A stretch of 64,000 nucleotides of DNA from Pestalotiopsis fici W106-1 (taxonomy: Eukaryota > Ascomycota > Sordariomycetes > Amphisphaeriales > Sporocadaceae). Where the stretch lies: contig NW_006917095.1 in assembly GCF_000516985.1 (NCBI RefSeq), positions 3,608,942 to 3,672,941 of the forward strand. The letters run 5' to 3'. A program made the position numbers and the translations under genes. This document shows positions 24,027 through 34,800 of this stretch, in pieces; position 1 is the stretch's first letter, and each line of letters opens with the position of its first letter. Below the pieces are notes generated by a model. That model saw only the letters and a list, made by a program, of their open reading frames with translations. It did no database searches and was not told where the DNA came from.

Positions 24027-24037
24027 AAAGGGTGGTA
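24027..24037 (-). repeat. Right terminal inverted repeat of the relic
   Basis: AAAGGGTGGTA, followed by TA. It is the inverted partner of 22900-22910, and the TA on each outer side is the candidate target duplication. Confidence 0.75.
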
Positions 24038-24070
24038 TACGCGTTATTTTGATTATGGCGCGTCGACTAG

Positions 24071-25770
24071 CGTGGCACGGATAAAAAGTTCCGATTTCTG
24101 TAGGTAGCTTGGTAGCCTCTGACAAGTTTGACAAGCACCTACTATCTATTATTGAGTTCTTTTCTTCTTGTTCTTTCCCCCTGTGTCATCATATCACATG
24201 CAATAATTATCGATTGTTGGTTCGCTTTGCTAGTGTTATTCGTCATTCAAATCAGCCAGCTTCACGCAACATCTCCCACAAAATAGCTCGCTCGTCCAGA
24301 AACCAAGCATTGAAATGAAGTTTGCTCCCACTCATTCTATACTGTAATTATCACCACCTTGTCGCCATTGCAACCTAGAACAAAGGAGCTTTTCGTACTT
24401 GATAACTTATCTCGAACCTTTCCGGAATCTCACTGGATTTGCGATCTGCACTGATGGAGTAACGTTGAGTCAAAGTCAAAAGAGGCTGAGCAACAGGATG
24501 GCTGGCTACCAAGAGATTGGTGCAGACATAGGACAGAAGTGGAAAGTCGAGAAGATTGTCAAAAGATCTGCAGTCAAGGTCATATTAATGCTATCACGAT
24601 GCAGAAAGCAATCGAATCAGAAAGTCTCGGAAATCGCGACACTCATTCTCCACGAAGTTTGATGGTGGACCGCCATCTGCCGTGGAGTAAAGTGACCGCT
24701 TGATGGGTAAACAGGCAGAGTCAAGAGTGAATAGATGATTCGTCCCTTTACGGCGATGAAGGCAATATGGTACATTGCCGAGAATCATCGCGGCTATTGC
24801 AATGAATAGCATTCGTCACTCTTATGTGGACGTCTGCCACGGAGACGGGATGCATAATGAAAGGAGCGTATCTGGTAGAGAGCCGCTCTCGGTTACTGCC
24901 ATGAGGAATACGCGCCAATGCGCTTAATGGGCTTTGAAATATACAGAACGAGTGATATGGTAACAAAGTCCCGCCTGAGAGCGACAACGAGGACGCCAAG
25001 CTCAAAAAATGTCACCTAGGTTGAGCGCCGTCAGGAGATCGTGATAATTGAAATCCGCGTGGGCAAAAATCACCCATTTCCCGATACTGGCTGCTCGTTG
25101 GCTCGCACCCGAATCTTCCCTCATTCATGATGGAATGACGACTCTCCCCACGACATCGTGATAGAGCCTTAGCATCTTGAAATAATTCTCCGATTTCCAC
25201 TCGTGCCTCGTCTTTAAAGCATGGCCCGATCGCCAGCTGGGGCGGCGCCGCGGCCTCTGAGACCACAATACGAGGCTCAGCTGACAGGCTAGCCCGAGGA
25301 GCCAATCAGTGTCGCCATCTCCACCGTATACCCTGCGGCAACCTTCCGCATTGGCTTACATACGTCCAGAACGTGCCCGGGGCTTGACTACGACACGAGA
25401 AGTCGATGAATACGGATTCCCATACTCGTCCTTGTCCCTTTTTTTTTTCTGCAGACCCACGAGAAAATGACAACGGCCGTGTTGCCCTGGGTCGCGGGCG
25501 CGGATACTACGCATATTGGGAATAACGTCACTTTCTGACTTCGTGATGGAGACACTTAGAATAGACACTCGACCTGATCCGAAACGGAAGCTTGCATCCC
25601 TCCACAGGCTGGGGTAACCACTTCGGAAACGTTGACATACTACAACTCGATCGGCATATAATATATATATCACCAGCATGTTCAAGCAGTGGTGATACTG
25701 CACTGGCGCAACACGTTCGAGGCAATGGCATCAGGGACTACAACGTACAAGTATAACCAAACACTCAACC
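24071..25770. other. Spacer between relic and esterase-like gene
   Basis: About 1.7 kb with normal base composition and no supportable gene. The short frames at 24109, 24399 and 25012 lack family features. The last few hundred bases should contain the promoter of the following hydrolase gene. Confidence 0.55.
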
Positions 25771-26947
25771 ATGATTACGATTGGAGAACTATACCGGTCA
25801 ACCTGGCCACCAATCAGCCGTCCGACTTTCGTCAAGCAGTATGAGATCCGATCTTATCTGCCCGTACGGTGAGTGATATTCTCGCAAAGACCGACAGCAA
25901 TGAGAAACATTTGCAACCCAGCGCGGTCAAACCCCGAAATGAATCGACATTGGACTGCACCTGCTAACAAGGCGAAGCATCTTCCTGCCAAGTACCTATG
26001 ATCCCTCATCCGGGACAGTCCTACCGATAGTCTTCACCGTACACGGCGGCGGGTTTTCGACGGGTAGCGCAACAGATGACGACCGCTGGAATCGGCTTAT
26101 GGCAGACATGCATAGCTTCATTGTGATAGGGTTGAATCACTCAAAAACACCACAAGCACCGTACCCGGCCGCGATATATGATTTGGAAGCTGTGATTCTC
26201 GCCATCATGAGTGATCCGACACTGCCCATCGATCGTACACGGACTGCAATAGGAGGTTCCTTCTCTGGCGCCACACTCGCATTTGCCGTCGTGCAATTGC
26301 AGAGTATTCGACAGCATGTTGGCTTTCAAGCAGCGTTCAGCAGCTGCGGACTGCTGGAGCTTGGGATTGCCGCATCAGCCAAGGCCAAGACACGTCCCTA
26401 TAAGGAGGAGCTCAGTATTGCGCGATCGGGAAGCGCAGACAGTCTGAATATGGCCCTACCACCAATTCAATGGAGCTATACTCCAGAGGGGACGGATATG
26501 ACAGATCCCCTGTATGCTCCGTTCTATGCTCCAGCCAACGCCCTGCCACCTCACGTGTGCCTGGTGGCAGCTGAGCTCGACAGCTTGGCACACGACTCCT
26601 GGCGTATGGCATGTCGTCTTGCGGAGCGGCAGATACCGAGCATGAACGAGCCCGTCGGCCGGCCTAGATCGGGGGATGGAAAAGCCTTGAAGCTCGACGA
26701 CGAGAGGTTCTCCTTTGAGCGCGTCACACTGCGGTCGAGCGGGGAGAGGAGCAGCATCAAGTGGTTGCTCGTACCCGACGTCCTGCACGGCTTTGATCTT
26801 CGAACCCCAGAAGCGTTACTCGGAGATGAATCGACCACAGAAGATGCTCTTGAGAAGACGAAACAAATGATGGCTTTGCTCGGCCAGTGGCTACGGAATA
26901 CAGTTTGGTCAATTGGGTCGCCGGCCTGGCCGGGAGACGGGAGCTGA
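25771..26947 (+). CDS. HSL-type alpha/beta hydrolase (esterase/lipase-like) with altered nucleophile elbow
   Basis: Two exons (25771-25868 and 25978-26947) encode 355 aa. The 109-nt intron has a GTGAGT donor, a CTAAC branch site and an AAG acceptor. The oxyanion motif HGGG (H55) and the order of elements match the hormone-sensitive-lipase branch (alpha/beta hydrolase-3). The elbow reads G-G-S-F-S-G-A (about 125-131). Aligned with the usual G-F-S-A-G-G of fungal members, the nucleophile position is Phe, with Ser on each side. The acid (ELDSL) and histidine (VLHGFD) regions are present. It may therefore be catalytically dead, or use a shifted serine; both are inferences. No signal peptide is seen. 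It stands alone in a gene-poor stretch. Confidence 0.88.
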
Positions 26948-28114
26948 AGTCAAGCTGAACCAAAGGTGCAATCAGGCGCGCCACTCCGCCTTGACTACCT
27001 TGCTGCGCTATATATTATTGTTATTATTGACATGTAACGGGATGTGTGGCGTTGCGGTCTCGGGAGTAGAGGTTTGAAAGGTGTGCTGGAACTGATCCAT
27101 GCCTGCTGCTATGGAATCAGAGAGAGCTGGTTTCTCTACATAATTCTTTTCTACCTAAATTGTTTTAATACCTAGATAATGGACCAGTACATACTTGATA
27201 TGTTCTCACGGACATAGTTGAAAAAGTTTCCTTTCTCGGATGATCTTTCTAATACTTCAAGCTGGGTTTCTAAGCGAGACAAAGGATCCTCTTGGCATTT
27301 TGATAAGATGAGGCTTTGTATTTGGTATTCCAAAACTGCATGAGCCTAGGCGGTGATCATACCCATTGCACCCTCAGGTAACGATCGGAAGGTCAAACAT
27401 GTCAAGTCAGATCCTTATGGCTGGGCTGAAGACTTCTTGATAAACTGTCGTCCTCTACCACTACAATCTGACCATCCCGAGTGCCATTGACTTGAAGCCC
27501 TGAATGAGCTACCGGTATCAGCACAAGCACACATGGAGACGGGTAGAGGCGAGGGCAAGAGATTATGAGTCTGCATCCCGCGAACCCCACACAGTGACAG
27601 GGTGGCTCGGGAACCTCGCTTTGCCTCGACCAAAAGGGCGCTGGGCGACCAATAGCAATATGACGGAAGCGAGCGCGCATCGATCGATCAGCGCAATGGT
27701 TGCTCGAATGGGCGCGGCACAGGTAGGTACCTACTACCCTTGCACGACAAGGATGGTCATCTCTGTGAGCACTGACATGCGCAAACTATGAAATCACAAA
27801 TGTTTTGATGGCCAGGCCTGATGAGGTCTTTGTTCCCGAGTTTCAACCCCAGTAGAACTTGGCTCGTGGCGGGAGGGAGGCACAGTTGTATGGTGTTGGA
27901 CGATATTTGTCATGACGATTGTATGTTATCATTGGCCTTGACAATCGGCAGTAGGTATCGATTACCAGGGCAGAACCTGCTATGGCGCAAAGACAATCAG
28001 ACTAACAACGTACTGACTTACTAGGCATGATGCACAAAATGGAGAAGACTCGCAAGCCATCCCTTGAACACTGCACTCACGACAAGACAGGTCACAGTAA
28101 CGGCCCGAGGGTAG

Positions 28115-28137
28115 TTTTTTTTTTTTTTTTTTTTTTT
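28115..28137. repeat. Poly-T tract, 23 bases
   Basis: An uninterrupted T run followed by GGG, read directly. It could be a remnant of a retroposed poly-A tail on the minus strand or simple slippage. No flanking element is visible. Confidence 0.9.
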
Positions 28138-29463
28138 GGGACGACGTACATATATATCCATTGCCCTGGGATCAATGGCCACGTTTACGGGCAAGGTTGA
28201 GTCCTGCAGAGAGGGCCGATCTCTGTTTCATTTGGTGAAATCAACCCTGCCGCTGGAATCTGACCAAAGAAGCCCAAAAATTGTCATTCGCCATGGCAAA
28301 ACCGTGCTTACTCTACACTAACTACGCCTGCGAGCTGCCACGGCTGCTTACCTATGTACATGGCAATAGTGATCAATTAGTCAATCACTCAATACTTTAA
28401 TGTCCCTACCTACCTACTCCAGACTCCAAAAATGGTCCGTCGTATTTAGCGCGTGGGGGGTTTTCGGCCTCTCGGTTTCCGGTTGGTTGGCCGTGTTTGC
28501 TTGATGGCGAACACAACCAAATTGAATGCAGCGGTCTCCTTAGGGCTTAGTACGACTGACTGATAGATATATACAAACTATCGTGCTACATACATACCCT
28601 CTGCTTGTCTTTTAAATGAGCCAGCTTTGCACGCGAAGACGCCGGGTTTCGATGCGACGACGTTGGCAGGGTCCTTGCAGTACGGGAAGCTCGCTCGGTG
28701 CGGTGCCAGCCACAGGATTCTGAGCCTTGAAGAAGCCTGCAGCCACTCGGGGGGTCAATGTGCAACAAGTTTGAAATCCTAGTCTGCCCATCAGTTCTGA
28801 TGCGCTGCGCATACTCATTTACTGCTACCTGAACCAGCGTCGGCGTGGGCTCGCCGGATCTTTGTGATTGCTACCTACCTAGGTATTCAAGCGCAGCAAC
28901 GAGCACTGCTTAATGTACAAAGTCTTGTTGGTACAGATATAAGTGCCAGGTAGTAACAAGCGAACACTGAAGGACTCGACTAGCAATACCCCCCCAGGGA
29001 AAATGTGGAATCTGCACATGGACAAACATGCATACCTAATGTACCTACCTACACAGTAGCCTGTCCACCTTATCGCTCTTGAATCTGTTATTATTATTAC
29101 GATGCATTCCCAATCCCCAAAATGCTACGATACTACTACAATACACTGCACTACCCACATTTCACCGGGGGTTGGACTGCGCGGGCTTTGCCTCTATCAG
29201 AGTAGACAGGCGAAAAGGAGCAGAGTTTTGTCACTTGTGCTGTAGCATTGCAGCAGGAGGATCTCAAGGAAGAGCCGGGATGTCGATCCCATGGGACCAG
29301 ACGCGTTACGAAGTTGTGTCTGGTTTTGTCTGTTGCGCCCAACTCGAGCAGGTCAAGGGGGCCGAGGCCGCGGGGAGGACGTAGGTTGGTTGTTTTGCTT
29401 TGGAATGTACCTAGGTAAAAGGTAGGAAACCAAATGAAATAAATGTTCGAGCCCATTCATGAG

Positions 29464-29483
29464 TACCTACCTACCTACCTACA
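29464..29483. repeat. TACC tetranucleotide array
   Basis: A short tandem array of CTAC/TACC units. It is the longest of a set of similar arrays scattered through the intergenic DNA of this window. Confidence 0.85.
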
Positions 29484-31740
29484 TGCACCCAGCTTATTAC
29501 ACGTTCCGGACAGTGGTTTACTGGACTGAAAACGAATCAGAATAGAAACCACTAAGCGCTAGTCAAAGTGTCAAATCGTCCACCTCTGGTTTCGACTCTG
29601 ATCTACGTAATCATATCAAAGTAATCACTGTATTGTGTCGGGTCCGATGCCTTCCAGATTGCTGGTCTACTGTGATACTGTGACTGACGAATTGTACGTA
29701 GGTAGTGCGGGTACCTACCCACATACATTAGCACCAACCATGTCCACGGGTACGTTATACTAGGTACAGCCTTCACTGAGTGGATATTGACCTACAGGCG
29801 ATTTTGATTTATGGCGGGGGCGAATGATTGCGACCTCTGCCTCAAGCAGGAACGGACACCACTGGGAGTCCCTGCTCTATGTATGCAAGACAACGGCCAA
29901 CCTATAACTCGAATAGACATTATATCATGAACCAAGCCTCACCACTATTGGGGATATGTTTTATGCTAGCAGCAGTGCAGATATGTATATAGAACAATAA
30001 GATGATCTTTCTACTCTACCTACCTTGGGAACAGTGTTCGAGTCCGTTGAAAGTCGTTTCGCAGCGGCCCCCATTCGCACTGCCGCCGCTCTAGTCCAAC
30101 TCTGGGCTAGTTTGTTTCTAAGTTTAGGATCCCAAAAGGCCAATGTTACATTAGGTACATCCAGTAGTACATAGTAGCGTAATGCATCCATGTTGCGTGC
30201 ACAGGGGACGAGGGGGGCGCTCTGGGTTGTTGGTCTGCGCTCCTGTCATCAGTCTGCTGAACGGACGTGCGCTGACTTTGGAGACCCTCTACGCCTCTTG
30301 ATTCTTTCCCTTCCCACTGCTAAACCCTGACCACTTTATTCGGCACCCGAGGCCACCTCTCTATGACCTCAGTCCTCAGTAAACTTGTTACCCGCCAACT
30401 CCAATCGGCCTTAAGGCTAAGAATTCCGAAGTCCACTGTGGAAGTGAAAGGAATAATATATTTTTTTTTTTCGTGACGTGTTGGCTTGCCATCGTCGTCA
30501 CTGGCTTGCTTGCCCTTTGTGCGTCCAGTTCCTCTCCAACACACAAATAAACCACTGGAGGCGAGAGTTTGGAGGCGAAGGGAAGGAGAAGGGGTGGGAA
30601 ACTCCCGTCAGGTCGAGCAGCCTGCCCTTCGCCTCCATTATTACATACAAAGCACTCACACCCTACCTGACCTGGCTACGGCGGCTGCCGACGAGTTGGA
30701 GAAGTGCCCAGTCCCAGTCTCTTATTACTTTTTGTAGTGAAGAATGCAGTGCGGCGTACGTAGTTGAGGTATTGTAGTGTGCCCTCCTACCCCGACCGTC
30801 CGGTCGTGACTAGATCCGGCCTTCAGCTAGCAAATGTTATACTTCCCCGATAGCTGGCAATTGCATCTTGATGTTGCCTCGACTGTGGAGCCCTCGCGGA
30901 TTAGGAGGTCATGGCCTGGCTATTGCAGTACTTGCCCATCTACCTGATCCCCAGAGCGACTTGAGTGCTTACTATGATCGACCATCAACCATTTAGCTGC
31001 TCATGCCCCAGACTCGTTCGAGTACCCTACAAGTATCTACCCACCCTTCAACGCCCAGGTCTGCCCAAATGGATATGCAAAGACATGGAAGAGGAGGGTG
31101 GGCCTCCCCCTTCCCCCCCCCCCGGCCGTCTACCCGTCGTACTAAACCATCCCGTCTGCTGAGTACATGGTAGTTCTCACTTGAGTTCGGTCGAAAAGTC
31201 GAGACACCCTCCCAACACCAGAGCCCACATTCTCCGTCAGCCTGCCGAGCTGTGCTGCTGCTGCGCCCAATGGAAACCCTTCAGCCCATGCCTGAGTTGG
31301 TGTGATGTCAATGGGGGGGAAATAGTAGGCTGATCCTACCATGCCAGACATGCCTGCCTACCTAGCTAGTTACATACATAGAACACCATACATGTCCCAC
31401 CTTGACCTGACTGACCATCCGCCTTCCTGTCTGACCCAGCCTAATAATCGTGATGCTGTTCGCTTACATCTTACGTTCTACCTAATTTCTGTCATTGTTT
31501 TTTTTATTGTCTTATTCCCTTCCTTAGTGCATACCTACTTGCCCAAATTTGCACACAGAGGACGACGACATTACGATCTGGAACACTCGCCAACAACCGC
31601 ATCGTGCTCGCCCGTCGTCAACCATGCCGTGCTAGCCTCCTCCGTGACACTACCCATAGCTTGCTGCTTATATCGCCCTTTTTCCCCAAATCGCCCTTTT
31701 TCTGGACAAAACTCTTTTTCTTCTTCTTTTTGGCATTCAG

Positions 31741-31819
31741 GTGAGACACAGACCAAGTACTTGACCGGAGCATCGCGTTTCCCCGTCATATCACTTGTCA
31801 GCTGCTAACTATACTCCAG
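31741..31819 (+). promoter_or_regulatory. Probable intron in the 5' leader of the NRPS-type gene
   Basis: A GTGAGA donor follows CATTCAG. A CTAAC branch site at about 31804-31808 and a CCAG acceptor at 31818-31819 sit just before the start codon. The 79-nt length is normal here. It would be a leader intron, since no upstream coding extension joins it in frame. Confidence 0.55.
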
Positions 31820-31823
31820 GGAG

Positions 31824-34800
31824 ATGTCTTCAACATATCTAGTATTGCCCCCAATCGATACCTCATTGGGCTTGTTCGATTCCGATGCGGTGCTGTCCGG
31901 CTCGAGGCGGAGACCTCTGCCTCGTATCGACACTGCCATTCGACCACTGAGTGAAGAGATAACCGAAGATGTCATCGCTTCAGCAGCTGAAGCGGTAGCA
32001 GAGGCCCTCGGGGTGTCTCTCAACGATATACCGGAAACTTGTGTGACAGCATCCCGCCCAGAACCAGAATCGAGGAGGCCGAGCTCCTTTTATCCACCAC
32101 CACCCGAGAAAACATGGTCCACGCCAGCGCAGGCGACGTCGATAGAAAGGCGGTTGAGCATTGCCGTTGCCGAGACCCTGGGAATTGACATTGGCACAGT
32201 ACCACGGGACGAGTCCTTTGTAGACCTCGGTGGGGACAAGCGCGCTGCGATTGCTCTGCGGGCAAAATGCTTAAAGGCAGGTCTGTCTGTCCAGACCAAG
32301 GATATACTGGGCTCCAAGACTATCGCCGAGCTCGAGACTCATGTCACGCCCTTCAGCCCGTCGCCGCTAACTAGTAGAACTGCCGACCTGCCACCAACCG
32401 GCCTAGTAAGCCCCCTTCAATTAAGCTCGCCGTTGGCCGCCGTTAGTTCCGCGACCAAGGCCGCAGCCACGCGGCGCCGCTCCGCGTCGAGTGCCGAGGC
32501 CCAGACGCCTATCGTACCCAAAGCGCATCTCAAACCCAAATCGTCCAAGCGCTATCACAATCAGGTTGAGCAATGCCTCTCGCTCAATGGGGAAGTTGCA
32601 AAGGCTTCAGTGCTCAAGCCGAAGGCTGGATTGTTCGAAGGTCAAGTCACAGCCTTTTTGACATTGTCGAGTTGCGTGGTTGAGGGACCAAACACGGGTG
32701 ATATCAAGCTGCTCAATGCTTATTACACCATTCCTCTGCCCTCAATACGGAAAGCGGTCGAGGCAAAGGTGCCGCCAAACGTGGTACCAAAGGTGTGGAT
32801 AGTTCTCGAGCAAATGCCACTGGATGAGAATGGCAAAATCCAGCGACGAAAGCTGCAGACGTGGATTCAGAACGCAAACGAGGATCTCTACCAGAAAATC
32901 ATGTCCATCGACTCGCAGGACCGTTCCGGGCCCCCAGAGAGCGACAATGAGAAAAAGCTCCAGAAGGCGGTAGGCAAGGTCTTGAATCTGGACATTGCAG
33001 ATGTTGGCATGAACTTGTCATTTCAGAGCTTGGGGGGAGACCAAACCACAGCGATGCAGCTAGTGGTGCGATGCAAGTCACAAGGTCTCTCATTCAAGGT
33101 TGAAGATATCCTCCAAGATATGCCTCTGATACAGCTGGCTGCCATGGCGACACCCAGCGAGATCTTTACCGACAAGATCAACGAAGACACCACTGAAGAA
33201 TTTGATTTGGCCCCGATGCAGCGTTTATACTTTCACACTGCCATGGGCCAGAGAGCGCCCCTCAGGGCCGACAAGAAGAATTCGTACCGCTTCAACCAAA
33301 GCACGTTGCTAAAATTTAGACGGCCGACAGCGGTCGAAGACGTCCGTGCAGCTGTCGAGGCCGTCGTCGGTCACCATTCGATGCTCAGGACGCGGTTCCG
33401 AGCGAGACTCGGGTCGTGGTCTCAACACACTCTCACAGATATTCCCTCTTCGTATTATTTTGGCCATCACACGGTAGGCACAAACACTGAGATTGAGACC
33501 ATTATCCAACAAGCACACGGTAGCATCGATATCGAAAACGGACCTGTATTTGCAGCCCATCATTTCCACACTCATGATGGCCATCAGCTTCTATATCTGG
33601 TCGCCCATCACCTGGTCACCGACCTGAAGTCGTGGCGAGTCATCATCGATGACTTGCAGGAGCTCATGATGAACGGAAGCCTGGTCTCGGGTCGTCGCAT
33701 TACGTTTGCCGAGTGGAATGCCCATCAGCGAAGCCAGGTGGAAAGTGCCGAGGCGGCGACAAAGCTCCCCTTCGCCACGAGTGCTGCCGATTTGGACTAT
33801 TGGGGAGTCAATGATCTGAGCAACAAGTACGGCAACACGGCATCGCTCGGGTTCACTTTGGAGCGGGAAGTCACCTCGGCCTTGGATGCTAGCAACCGCG
33901 CATTCCGCACCGACTCGTCGGATCTTTTCATGGCCGCTCTGCTCCTCTCCTTCTCGCAGACTTTCCGCGACAGGCCAACTCCGTCGATATGGAACCAAGA
34001 ACATGAGCGCATCGTACTTGACACCGAAATCGATCTGTCCGAGACAGTTGGTTGGTTCACAGCCCTCTGCCCTGTTGGACTTCAGGTCACGCCGACGGAT
34101 GAAATACCCGATGTGCTTGCCCGCGTAAAAGACGCGCGCCGCTCGATAGCTGGGCGAGGCGTCCCCTTTTTCGCAGCCAATATGCTCAATGCCGAATCCG
34201 CCGACTGTTTTGTAAAATCCAGGTGCCCCATGGAAATCATCTTCACTTATGCGGGCTCCGTGGAGAGCCTCGATAGTCAAAAGAACCTTTTGGAGCAACT
34301 TCCGGTGACGGGGTCATTGGCTTCCAGTACGTCAGATATTGGGCATAATGTCGGAAGAATTTCATTGTTCGAGGTATCTGCAGCTGTCGATCATGGAGAG
34401 GCCAAATTCAAGCTACTTTACAACAAGTGGTCCCGACACGAAGATCTCATCAAGGCGTGGATGCGCAACTTTGAGACACTCGTGCGCGAGACGGTCTTCC
34501 GACTCCAGTCTCAGCCTCCAGAGCTCTCCATGGCCGACATTCCCTTGATGGACGTGACCTATGATAATCTCGCCAAACTCAACCGCGAAATCCTTCCCAA
34601 CTTGGGAATCGACATTTTAAACATTGAGAACATGTATCCCGTCACAGCAAATCAACAGGATCTGCTTATCAGTGAGCCTCTGAACCCGGGCAGCTCGCGT
34701 TCCCAGACTGTGTATGAGCTCAATACTCATGGTAAATTTGTGGACATTGGCCTTCTCTGTGCAGCCTGGCAGCAGGTCGTACAAAAGCACCCTGCACTCC

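Larger units (their letters stand above)
22780..24070. mobile_element. RIP-degraded transposon relic with TA-flanked inverted ends
   Basis: The block changes abruptly to AT-rich sequence dominated by TA, with very few CA or TG dinucleotides. For example, 23101-23160 has no CA, one TG and seven TA. This is the footprint of repeat-induced point mutation acting on both strands. Inside it, TACCACCCTTT at 22900-22910 matches the inverted AAAGGGTGGTA at 24027-24037. Each is flanked by TA, followed on the inner side by T-rich or A-rich sequence. TA-flanked inverted ends point to a Tc1/mariner-type DNA element of about 1.14 kb, either truncated or non-autonomous. No readable transposase frame remains. 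Outer limits are approximate, since biased composition extends about 100 bases beyond the left end. Confidence 0.75.
26948..31740. other. Gene-poor spacer upstream of the NRPS-type gene
   Basis: About 4.8 kb with no supportable coding gene. The frames found are short (100 codons or fewer in most of it). The stretch contains a long T run and several TACC arrays (28405-28418, 29041-29053, 29464-29483, 30016-30024). A C-rich run lies near 31112-31122. No RNA gene was recognised. The right end should hold the NRPS promoter; a pyrimidine-rich tract is at 31670-31735. Confidence 0.6.

Noticed and set aside
28405..29483. CRISPR-like spacing of TACC arrays
   Set aside because: The units are simple tandem repeats without uniform spacers, and a eukaryotic genome is not expected to carry CRISPR.
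30030..30050. GTTCGAGTCC-like tRNA B-box
   Set aside because: There is no A-box at the right distance and no cloverleaf pairing.
31341..31808. A 155-codon plus-strand frame just before the NRPS-derived gene
   Set aside because: It is in the pyrimidine-rich leader and promoter, and ends inside the proposed leader intron. That intron is not a multiple of three, so the frame does not join the NRPS start.
33591..34298. A 235-codon minus-strand frame
   Set aside because: It is antisense to the epimerization-type domain of the NRPS-derived gene, with no family features.
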